From Janibacter corallicola NBRC 107790 (GTDB lineage Bacteria; Actinomycetota; Actinomycetes; Actinomycetales; Dermatophilaceae): DNA of 64,000 nucleotides. The stretch is from contig NZ_BCSR01000001.1 of NCBI RefSeq assembly GCF_001570965.1, positions 158,294 to 222,293 on the forward strand, given 5' to 3'. The first letter of the stretch is position 1. Each line of letters opens with the position of its first letter. The notes under the pieces were generated by a model, which saw only the letters and a program-made list of their open reading frames with translations, made no database searches and had not been told where the DNA came from. The position numbers and the translations under genes were made by a program. This document shows, piece after piece, positions 55,889-63,146 of the stretch.

Positions 55889-58068
55889 CGCAGCGGGTCG
55901 GCGGCGACTCGCTCGCTGTCGGTGTCGTTGTTGCTGTACGAGGTCACGACACTTCCCTCCTTCGGGAAGAGCGTCGGGTGGGCCAGCGGCATGTAGCGCA
56001 CCTGACCGGTACCGCCCTTCGGAACCTTCTTGACCGAGGTGCCCGAGGACCAGGGGCCGGTCGGGGCGTCGGAGCTCCAGACCGTGATGTCGTTGCCGAG
56101 CAGGTCGTTTCGCTTGCTCAGCGCATACCACCTGCCGTTCTGCGTGAAGACGCTCAGCGTCTGCGAGACTCCGTCGCGGGCCGGGATCATCTCGGTCGCG
56201 TCGTCTTCCCTGCCGGACCACGTCGAGCCGTCCCAGTAGCGCCATCGGGACGGGTCCAGGAAGTCATCGGGTCGCACACGGGCCACGCGAAGGGAGTAGC
56301 CCCACGCCTCGTCGGTGCCGGGGTTGGCCGTTCCGAAGACGTAGAGCCATCGGTGGTCGCCACGGCCGGTGAGGGTCGTCGCTGCACCCCACGTCGGGTG
56401 CTTGCGATCGGAACGGTCGGGTCCGATGTCGCGTCGCTCGAGCAGCTGCGGAGTCCCACCGACCGGGACGACGAAGACGGCGATGGACAGCCCGAGGTTC
56501 GTGAAACCGAAGGCGTCCGAGCCGGTCGTGCGCACCCGCTGGGTGGTGACGTACAGGAGGTCGTAGCCGGCGCGCCGGTCGACGACCGTCGACATCGGCC
56601 AGTACCCGACCGGGTTCTCGCCGCCTCCCGGACGGTCCGGTATGAGCGCCCCATCGCTCTCGAGCACGACGGCACGGATGCACTCCTTGTCCGTCAGGAG
56701 CATCGAGTTGCGTACGTACCTGGATCCGGCCACCCCCTCACGCAGGGTGTCACCGAAGAGCCAAGCCCGGCGGCCGTCCTGCAGCAGGGCATCGGCTCCG
56801 ACGTCGCCGCCGCGGAACTCGTCGGTTCCGCGCATCTCGGCGATCCGGTTGAGGTCGGCGACGGAGGTCACGCTCCCGGAGCGCACGCAGTCGGCGGTTG
56901 CGGCCAGCGAGGCCCGTCGTGGTGCTGCGGCGACCTCGGCGTGCGGTACGACGACGGTGAGCACGAGCATCGCCGCGGTGAGGGGGGCGACGACCCCGAG
57001 GACACGAATCCGCCACCCGCGCACCCCGCCGATGTGGTGCCCTCCGTGGTCGTGGTCCGGGGCGGGCACCTCGCGGTGCCGGCGAACGACCCGGGCCAGG
57101 ACGATGACGAGCGGCGCGGTTGCCAGCCACACGAGGATCACGGCGACCGGGCTCGTCGGCAGACCGCCGCGCAGGCTCAGCTCGGTCGCCACCTCGAGCC
57201 CGGCGCCGGGCAGTCCGAGGGAGGCGATGCCGGCCCAGGGCTCGCCGACGAGATGGGGGTCGACCCGGGCGAGCACCGGTGCACCGGTGGCGAAGAAGGC
57301 GACGACGGCCAGACCTGTACCCGCCCACCCGAAGAGCGCCTCGAGGGCGAGGGTCGTGACCGCACTGGTGCCGGCGACGGTGGCCGGCACGAGCACCACG
57401 GCCCAGGCGTCTCCGTGGAGGGCGAGGGCCCCGATGACGCCGCCGCAGAGCAGCGACAGTGCCCCGATGGCGAGCATGCGCCGCAACCCCTGCCGCAGGC
57501 CGGGCGCCACCGGTCCGGCGCGCAGGCTCGTGCCGACGGCGATGAGGAAGCCGACAACCATGGCCAGGGCGACGGCGAGTCGGGCTGCCTCCCTTCGCTC
57601 GTCCGCGTCGGTAGGCCCGACGACGTCGACGGTGACTCCTCGGCCGATACGTTGCTCGGCGTGTTCGACCCGCTGGCGGATCGCGTCGTCGAGGGTGTCG
57701 TCGTTGCCCGAGGCGAGCAGCAGACGGTCCTTCGTCCCGTCGAGCGCGACCACGAGGGCCGCGCGTGCGGACCCGTCGGCCAGCGCCGAGTGCGCCGCGT
57801 CCTCATCAGCCACGGCACGCAGGTCGAAGGGAGCGCCCGGCAGCCCGTTGTACTGCCTGGCCACGCTCTCGGCGACGACCGGGTCCGCCGCGACGACCGC
57901 GGGTACTTCGTGCGGCTCCAGGTCCTCGGACCCGGCGAGGACGAAGGCCGCCCACGCCACCTCGCCGATGACGACGACGGCCAGGAGCACGGCGACAGCC
58001 GGAGGCAGGACCTGTCGCCAGCTCGGTCGGGTCGTCCTCGCGCACGGATCGCACCCACGGCGGCGCAT
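55849..58068 (-). CDS. Membrane protein fused to a DUF4185-like C-terminal propeller domain
   Basis: 739 aa from ATG 58068. The N-terminal part (about 1-390) starts with a basic Cys-containing stretch, one helix (VAVLLAVVVIGEVAWAAFVLA), an extracytoplasmic region of about 120 aa, then five or six more helices ending near VTVVVPHA, an ABC-2/YhgE-like layout. The second part (about 400-739) looks like a DUF4185-type glycoside-binding or hydrolase-like beta-propeller: DALLQDGRRAWLFGDTLREG, RNSMLL and HPTWGAATTL repeats with conserved Trp/Asp. A surface enzyme anchored by the membrane part is plausible. Function unknown. It lies 7 nt after the dioxygenase gene, so the two are likely co-transcribed. 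Confidence 0.7.
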   Translation of the reverse strand: MRRRGCDPCARTTRPSWRQVLPPAVAVLLAVVVIGEVAWAAFVLAGSEDLEPHEVPAVVAADPVVAESVARQYNGLPGAPFDLRAVADEDAAHSALADGSARAALVVALDGTKDRLLLASGNDDTLDDAIRQRVEHAEQRIGRGVTVDVVGPTDADERREAARLAVALAMVVGFLIAVGTSLRAGPVAPGLRQGLRRMLAIGALSLLCGGVIGALALHGDAWAVVLVPATVAGTSAVTTLALEALFGWAGTGLAVVAFFATGAPVLARVDPHLVGEPWAGIASLGLPGAGLEVATELSLRGGLPTSPVAVILVWLATAPLVIVLARVVRRHREVPAPDHDHGGHHIGGVRGWRIRVLGVVAPLTAAMLVLTVVVPHAEVAAAPRRASLAATADCVRSGSVTSVADLNRIAEMRGTDEFRGGDVGADALLQDGRRAWLFGDTLREGVAGSRYVRNSMLLTDKECIRAVVLESDGALIPDRPGGGENPVGYWPMSTVVDRRAGYDLLYVTTQRVRTTGSDAFGFTNLGLSIAVFVVPVGGTPQLLERRDIGPDRSDRKHPTWGAATTLTGRGDHRWLYVFGTANPGTDEAWGYSLRVARVRPDDFLDPSRWRYWDGSTWSGREDDATEMIPARDGVSQTLSVFTQNGRWYALSKRNDLLGNDITVWSSDAPTGPWSSGTSVKKVPKGGTGQVRYMPLAHPTLFPKEGSVVTSYSNNDTDSERVAADPLRYRPHFVRVPLPQ

Positions 58069-58075
58069 CCTCGGA

Positions 58076-58861
58076 TCACCCCTGCTTGCCCACGCCGCCG
58101 GCCGAGCCGAGTCCTGCCAGGACGGCCCTGGCCACGGGTGTGGGCTCGGCGGTCCCGAGGTCCAGCTCACCGGTCGGCACCACCGGCGGCTGGGCCATGA
58201 AGCGTGGGCGGCTCCCGCGGTGCGGCTGCGCGCCGTGGACGAGGAAGGGGTGGCAGACGTACACGTCGCCCGGTGCCCCCGTGACCAGCTCGACGGGGCG
58301 TCCCGCGGACGCGGGGACCGCCTCCTGGCACAAGGTCATCCACTCCCTGCCGGCCTCGCCGGCACCGTGCAGCAGCGACGGCACGTCGAGGTGCGAGCCG
58401 ACACGCACCCGTGTCGGCGCGTCGTCCTCACCGACCTCGCTGAAGAGGAAGAGCGCGAGCAGCGCGCGCCCCCGCGAACGCAGGCTGACGCGCATCTCCC
58501 CTTCGTCGCCTGCGAGGCTCGCCTCCACGTGCCAGCCGGCGTCACCGGGGTCCTCGGCGCTGGGGAAGCGCAGCGGGAAGGTGCCGAGGCCCGCCGTCGG
58601 CTGCCACCCGCCGGGGCCGACGAGCTGGTCGTAGGCCTCCTCGAGCGGCTGGGCGCGGGCGGCGGCCACGAAGGGTGGGGTGGACATCGAGGCGATGCGT
58701 ATCACCGGTCGGGTCCAGGTCGCCGGGTCGTCCGGCTGGCACCCACTCGCGCGCCACAGCTCGTCGCGGCAGGCGAGCGCAGTCTCCTCCGGCACGGCGC
58801 CGGGGACGCGGACGAAGCCGTTGCGGACGAAGGCCTCGATCTCGGAGTCAGTCAGCGTCAT
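58076..58861 (-). CDS. Phytanoyl-CoA dioxygenase family protein
   Basis: 261 aa. IEAFVRNGFVRVPGAVPEETALACRDELW is the usual opening. A WHVEASL segment gives the first iron ligands as His-x-Glu rather than His-x-Asp, and DVYVCHPFLVHGAQPHRG supplies the distal His and a 2-oxoglutarate-binding Arg. These are non-haem Fe(II)/2-oxoglutarate oxygenases with very varied substrates. The next gene downstream is the DUF4185-like fusion; a shared role, such as modification of a surface molecule, is speculative. Confidence 0.83.
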   Translation of the reverse strand: MTLTDSEIEAFVRNGFVRVPGAVPEETALACRDELWRASGCQPDDPATWTRPVIRIASMSTPPFVAAARAQPLEEAYDQLVGPGGWQPTAGLGTFPLRFPSAEDPGDAGWHVEASLAGDEGEMRVSLRSRGRALLALFLFSEVGEDDAPTRVRVGSHLDVPSLLHGAGEAGREWMTLCQEAVPASAGRPVELVTGAPGDVYVCHPFLVHGAQPHRGSRPRFMAQPPVVPTGELDLGTAEPTPVARAVLAGLGSAGGVGKQG

Positions 58862-58921
58862 GGTCTCTCCATCATGCGCGGTGCGCGGGGGTCGTGGTGG
58901 GATGCCCCTTAGGCTCCCGTC

Positions 58922-60265
58922 ATGAGCACCCCCGCCGAGTCGCCGCCACCCCCCGGTCCGGGCCGTGCCCGGCAGGACGCGATCTACCGGCCCGGCGCAC
59001 TGGGCCTCACGCCGACCGTGCCCACCGACGTCACCGAGCTGGAGCGCCGCGCCCGTCGGGCGATGAGCCGCCGGGCGTGGGCCTATGTGGCGGGCAGCGC
59101 GGGCACGGGCGCGACCGCCCGGGCCAATCGTGAGGCCTTCGACCGCTGGCGGGTCGTGCCCCGGATGCTGCACGCGACCACGCAGCGGGACCTGAGCACC
59201 CGCGTCCTGGACACCGAGCTGCCGGCGCCGCTGCTGCTCGCGCCGGTGGGTGCGGCCGGTCTCGTCGCCGCCGAGGCGGACGTGCAGATCGCCCGGGGCG
59301 CCCACGCCAGCGGGATCCCGTACGTCTTCTCCAGCCAGGGCAGCTGCCCGATGGAGGCGACGGCGCGCGCGATGGCCGGGACCCCCTTCTGGTACCAGCT
59401 GTACTGGTCCGTCGACGAGGAGCTCGTCGACTCGATGATCGCCCGGGCGGAGGCCGCCGGCGCGGAGGCGCTCGTCGTCACCCTCGACACGACGATGCTC
59501 GGCTGGCGCACGCAGGACCTGGACCTGGGCAGCCTCCCCTTCGCCCGCGGGCAGGGGATCGCGCAGTACACCTCCGACCCCCGGTTCATGGCACTCGTCC
59601 GTGAGCGGCTGGCCGGCGGCGCCGGTGGTGGCGACCTCGGCCTCGACCCGCGGCGGCCGGTGCAGCTCGCGAGGGCAGCGAAGGGAGGGATCGCCACCCT
59701 GCTGTCGATGGCCCGGGAGCACCCGGGGCGGTTGCGGGCCAACCTGCGCTCGCCGGAGCCGCGGGCGGCGGTCGAGACCTTCCTCGACATCTACTCCAAC
59801 CCGGGGCTGTCCTGGGAGCACATCGCCACGCTCACCCGGCGCACCTCGCTGCCGGTCGTGCTCAAGGGGGTGCTCCACGAGGAGGACGCCCGGAGGGCCC
59901 TCGACGCCGGGGTCGACGCGATCGTCGTCTCCAACCACGGTGGCCGGCAGGTGGACCGCTCGATCGCCGCGCTGGACGCCCTGGTGCGGATCCGGGAGGC
60001 CGTCGGGCCGGAGCCGACGCTGCTCATGGACAGCGGGATCCGCACCGGTGCGGACCTCTTCGTCGCGCTGGCGCTCGGCGCCGATGCCTGCCTGCTGGGC
60101 CGCCCCCACATCTACGGGCTCGCCCTCGACGGTGCGAAGGGGGTCAGCGCCGTCGTCGACGGCGTCCTCGCGGAGCTGGACCTGATGATGGGACTGGTGG
60201 GGGCTGCCTCGATCGCGGACGTCACGCGCGACCTGCTCGGCGGGGACGTGCCCACGGCGCCCTGA
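58922..60265 (+). CDS. FMN-dependent alpha-hydroxy acid oxidase (lactate 2-monooxygenase type)
   Basis: 447 aa. The TIM-barrel alpha-hydroxy-acid oxidase motifs are PLLLAPVGAAGLV, WYQLYW (Tyr), VVTLDTTMLGWRTQDL, VLKGVLHEEDARRALDAGVDAIVVSNHGGRQVD with catalytic His and Arg, and DSGIRTGADLFVALALGADACLLGRPHIYGLA. The roughly 45-residue N-terminal leader and the GWRTQDLDLG loop favour the lactate 2-monooxygenase/oxidase branch. It oxidises L-lactate or a similar 2-hydroxy acid. Divergent from the phytanoyl-CoA dioxygenase gene over 60 nt. Confidence 0.9.
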   Translation: MSTPAESPPPPGPGRARQDAIYRPGALGLTPTVPTDVTELERRARRAMSRRAWAYVAGSAGTGATARANREAFDRWRVVPRMLHATTQRDLSTRVLDTELPAPLLLAPVGAAGLVAAEADVQIARGAHASGIPYVFSSQGSCPMEATARAMAGTPFWYQLYWSVDEELVDSMIARAEAAGAEALVVTLDTTMLGWRTQDLDLGSLPFARGQGIAQYTSDPRFMALVRERLAGGAGGGDLGLDPRRPVQLARAAKGGIATLLSMAREHPGRLRANLRSPEPRAAVETFLDIYSNPGLSWEHIATLTRRTSLPVVLKGVLHEEDARRALDAGVDAIVVSNHGGRQVDRSIAALDALVRIREAVGPEPTLLMDSGIRTGADLFVALALGADACLLGRPHIYGLALDGAKGVSAVVDGVLAELDLMMGLVGAASIADVTRDLLGGDVPTAP

Positions 60266-60350
60266 CCTCGAGTCGGGATCCCGTCCACAACCCCGCTGAC
60301 CGGCGAGGTGTCCTCCACAGATCCGGTCGGGCCGGGTGCATTGTCAGTGG

Positions 60351-60366
60351 TCGAACATATGATCGA
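60351..60366 (+). promoter_or_regulatory. LexA (SOS) box overlapping the start region of the HNH gene
   Basis: TCGAACATATGATCGA agrees with the actinobacterial SOS consensus TCGAAC-N4-GTTCGA at all but one specified base, and ends 3 nt before the ATG. DUF222/13E12-type HNH genes of mycobacteria are known LexA targets, so DNA-damage induction is expected. Confidence 0.75.
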
Positions 60367-60369
60367 AGC

Positions 60370-61689
60370 ATGTCGACGATGACGCAGCTGCACGAGAGGT
60401 ACGGGACCGCCCCCGGCCTGCGGGACGCGCTGCGGTCGCTGGTCCGGGCGGCGGGTGGTGATGAGGACTTCTGGCAGCTCGGCGACAGCGAGGTGATCGA
60501 TGCGCTCGGGGACCTCGGCCGGCTGCGACAGCTGCTCGACGTCACCGAGGTGGGCCTGGTGCGTGAGGGGCTGAGCCGCGGCCTGCCCGAGGAGTCGGCG
60601 TGGACCGTGCACGACTGGGTCACCCGTGCGGAGGGGCAACGTGCTCCGGACCCGACGACTCGCCACGTGGGCTCGGTGGTCCGGGTGGCCACGGTGGGCA
60701 CAGACCGCGCAGGCCGGTACTCGGGCGTTGCGGGGGAGGCCCTGGGCGAGGTGCGGGAGGCCTTCGAGGCGGGGGACCTGCCGCTCGGCAAGGCGGACCA
60801 GCTGACCAAGTTCCGCGGCCAGGTCGCGCCGGTCGCCCAGGAGGAGGCGCTGGAGGGGACGCTGCGCGCTCTGCTCGAGGGCGCTCGCGACGACGTCGTG
60901 CGCTCCGGCCCGGAGGGGGCGGTGACCGAGCGGGTGCGTGGCCTGACTCCGAAGCAGCTCGGAGTCGCCATCGCCCAGGCCGGGCGGCTGCTGGAGCCGG
61001 AGAAGGACCAGGAGGACGAGGACCGCAGGGCCAAGTCGGCCCGCTCGTTGACCAAGGGCCCCGGCCCCGCCGGGATGACCAGCTACAAGCTCGTCCTCGA
61101 CGAGGAGGGCGCGGCGGTGCTGGACGCCGCCCTGGCCGCCCTCTCCGGTCCGGTGAAGGGCTCGGAGGGCGAGCCCGATCCGCGCCCCGCGAGACAGCGT
61201 CGAGCGGATGCCCTGCTCGAGCTCGTCCGTCGCGGGGTCTCCTCACCCGGCGCGGAGCCGAAGTGCGAGAAGGCCCAGGTCATCGTCACGATGGACCTCG
61301 AGGACCTGCGCGAGCAGACCAACGCGGCCGGGGTGACCGCGACCGGTCAGGTGCTGGCGCCCTCGGCGGTGCGCCGGATGGCCTGCGACGCGGGGATCAT
61401 CCCCGCGGTGCTCGGCCCGGAGGGTGAGGTGCTCGACCTCGGGAGGTCGGTCCGCTTCTTCACCCCGGGTCAACGAAGAGCCCTCTGGATGCGGGACCAG
61501 GGCTGCACCTATCCGGGGTGCACGATGCCACCGCAGTGGTGCGACGCCCACCACATCGCCTGGTGGTCCCGAGGCGGCGGGACGGACATCGACAACGCCG
61601 CGCTGCTCTGCGAACGGCACCACACGAGGGTCCACACCCGCGACCTCACCGCGACGGTGACCGGCACCGGCGTCACCTGGCACGCCTGA
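60370..61689 (+). CDS. HNH endonuclease-domain protein with DUF222 (13E12 repeat family)
   Basis: 439 aa. The first 300 residues are a DUF222/13E12-type helical region (ELGDSEVIDALGDLGRLRQLLDVTEVGLVREGLSRG and later KLVLDEEGAAVLDAALAALSGPV). The C-terminus is an HNH site: LWMRDQGCTYPGCTMPPQWCDAHHIAWWSRGGGTDIDNAALLCERHHTRVH, with Cys pairs and the His-Asn-His residues intact. These are abundant multi-copy actinobacterial genes, possibly mobile or phage-derived, with an SOS box upstream here. No inverted repeats flanking the gene were seen. Confidence 0.93.
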   Translation: MSTMTQLHERYGTAPGLRDALRSLVRAAGGDEDFWQLGDSEVIDALGDLGRLRQLLDVTEVGLVREGLSRGLPEESAWTVHDWVTRAEGQRAPDPTTRHVGSVVRVATVGTDRAGRYSGVAGEALGEVREAFEAGDLPLGKADQLTKFRGQVAPVAQEEALEGTLRALLEGARDDVVRSGPEGAVTERVRGLTPKQLGVAIAQAGRLLEPEKDQEDEDRRAKSARSLTKGPGPAGMTSYKLVLDEEGAAVLDAALAALSGPVKGSEGEPDPRPARQRRADALLELVRRGVSSPGAEPKCEKAQVIVTMDLEDLREQTNAAGVTATGQVLAPSAVRRMACDAGIIPAVLGPEGEVLDLGRSVRFFTPGQRRALWMRDQGCTYPGCTMPPQWCDAHHIAWWSRGGGTDIDNAALLCERHHTRVHTRDLTATVTGTGVTWHA

Positions 61690-61843
61690 CCACTCCGTGA
61701 CGTGTCCGGACCAGCCGATCCTCACGACGCCGAGTATTCACTCGACGTAGGCAGCGTGTGTTTGGGACGCCCACCTGCTGGCTCCTGTCGATACCCCCAG
61801 ATACGGTGCAGGGCCACGGCCCCTTCAACGGACGGAGTTCGCC

Positions 61844-62797
61844 ATGGATGTCCTGATCACCCTCTTCGTCATCCTCGTCGTCCTGGTCGTGCTGGCCGGT
61901 CTCGCCTTCGGCGGACTGCGTACCAGCATCTTCTTCACGGTCAGGACGCAGGAGAACGTCATCGTCGAGCGGTTCGGCAAGTTCAAGAAGGTCGCCAAGC
62001 CGGGGCTGAACATCAAGGCGCCGTTCATCGAGACGACCACCCGTCCGATCTCGCTGCGCGTGCGCCAGCTCGAGGTCGACATCGAGACCAAGACCAAGGA
62101 CAACGTCTTCGTCACCATCCCGGTGGCGGTGCAGTACGTCATCGGCGAGGAGAACGTCGTCGATGCCCACTACAAGCTGGCCAACCCGGAGGAGCAGATC
62201 CGCTCCTACGTCTTCGACACCGTCCGCTCATCGCTGTCGACGATGAACCTCGACACCGCCTTCGAGTCCAAGGACGACATCGCCTCGTCCGTGGAGAGCC
62301 GGCTCTCGGAGTCCATGGCTCGCTACGGCTTCCAGATCGTCAACACCCTGGTCACCGACATCTCGCCCGACCAGCGGGTCCGGGACTCGATGAACTCCAT
62401 CAACGCCGCCCAGCGGGACCGTGTCGCCGCCCAGTCGCTGGCGGAGGCGGACAAGATCAAGCGGGTGACCCAGGCGGAGGCCGAGGCGGATGCCCGCCGG
62501 TTGCAGGGTGAGGGCGTCGCCGCCCAGCGCAAGGCGATCGCGACGGGCATCGCCGAGCAGTACGAGATGCTCAAGAAGGCGGGCATCGAGGACACCGCCG
62601 AGCAGCTGCTGCTGATGAACCAGTACTTCGACACGATGGGCGAGGTCGCCCGCAACGGCCGCTCGAACGTCCTCTTCATGCCCTCGAACCCGGGCTCGCT
62701 CGGGGACTTCTTCCAGGAGATCCGCACCTCGCTGCTCTCCGCCCAGGAGGCGGACAAGGCGGCCGCCGCGGGCAGCAGCCCCGACCCCGAGGAGTAG
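61844..62797 (+). CDS. SPFH/stomatin-like membrane protein (band 7)
   Basis: 317 aa, ATG preceded by ACGGAGTT. Residues 1-25 are one N-terminal helix (LITLFVILVVLVVLAGLAFGGL), followed by the SPFH domain: VRTQENVIVERFGKFKKVAKPGLNIKAPFIETTTRPISLRVRQLEVDIETKTKDNVFVTIPVAVQYVI. A coiled-coil rich in Ala/Glu (AQRDRVAAQSLAEADKIKRVTQAEAEADARRLQGEGVAAQRKAI) follows. It should oligomerise at the membrane in microdomains and assist proteases or other membrane proteins. It stands alone, with a strong hairpin just after. Confidence 0.93.
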   Translation: MDVLITLFVILVVLVVLAGLAFGGLRTSIFFTVRTQENVIVERFGKFKKVAKPGLNIKAPFIETTTRPISLRVRQLEVDIETKTKDNVFVTIPVAVQYVIGEENVVDAHYKLANPEEQIRSYVFDTVRSSLSTMNLDTAFESKDDIASSVESRLSESMARYGFQIVNTLVTDISPDQRVRDSMNSINAAQRDRVAAQSLAEADKIKRVTQAEAEADARRLQGEGVAAQRKAIATGIAEQYEMLKKAGIEDTAEQLLLMNQYFDTMGEVARNGRSNVLFMPSNPGSLGDFFQEIRTSLLSAQEADKAAAAGSSPDPEE

Positions 62798-62801
62798 CAG
62801 C

Positions 62802-62834
62802 CAGCGGCTCCGCCATGCCGTGGCGGAGCCGCTG
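62802..62834. terminator. Strong bidirectional terminator hairpin
   Basis: CAGCGGCTCCGCCA (62802-62815) and TGGCGGAGCCGCTG (62821-62834) pair perfectly over 14 bp with a 5-nt loop (TGCCG). It begins 5 nt after the stomatin-like stop and ends 8 nt before the convergent DUF1059 gene stop. Confidence 0.85.
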
Positions 62835-62842
62835 CCCGGTCC

Positions 62843-63079
62843 TCAGTCCTCCGGCAGTCCGGCGAAGGTCTCCTTGGTCGCGTTGTACCAGCCGAGCGCC
62901 TTGCGGGGACGCCGCCAGCGCTTCTTCATGTCATCGCGCGCGGGCTGGTGGGCGGCGTCGCCGGCCTTCTCCATCTCCTTGAGGTGATGGTCCTGGGCCT
63001 TGATGACCTCATCGGCGCTCTCGCCCCGGTGGGCGAGGTCGCACGGGCCGCCGAGCTGCTGGCAGGTCATGGTCTTCAT
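62843..63079 (-). CDS. DUF1059-like small protein
   Basis: 78 aa from ATG 63079, with GAGAGGAACC just upstream. The opening MKTMTCQQLGGPCDLAHRGES has the Cys-x(6)-Cys pattern of DUF1059 proteins, which may bind metal, and the HHLKEMEKAGDAAH helix follows. The basic C-terminus (KKRWRRPRKALGWYNATKETF) is less typical. Function unknown. It lies 67 nt after the sigma-factor gene on the same strand and so may be co-transcribed with it. Confidence 0.75.
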   Translation of the reverse strand: MKTMTCQQLGGPCDLAHRGESADEVIKAQDHHLKEMEKAGDAAHQPARDDMKKRWRRPRKALGWYNATKETFAGLPED

Positions 63080-63146
63080 GATGGTTCCTCTCCGGTGGGT
63101 GGTGTCGTCGTGATGACGAGCGGGTGGGCGCGGACGTGACCGCGCG

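Noticed and set aside
55753..58200. 815-aa plus-strand open frame opposite the DUF4185-like gene
   Set aside because: Compositional artefact of third-position G+C; no ribosome site and no protein features.
61690..61843. Short gene or riboswitch between the HNH and stomatin-like genes
   Set aside because: The 154-nt gap shows no start with a ribosome site and no strong conserved-looking structure; it probably holds only the promoter of the stomatin-like gene.
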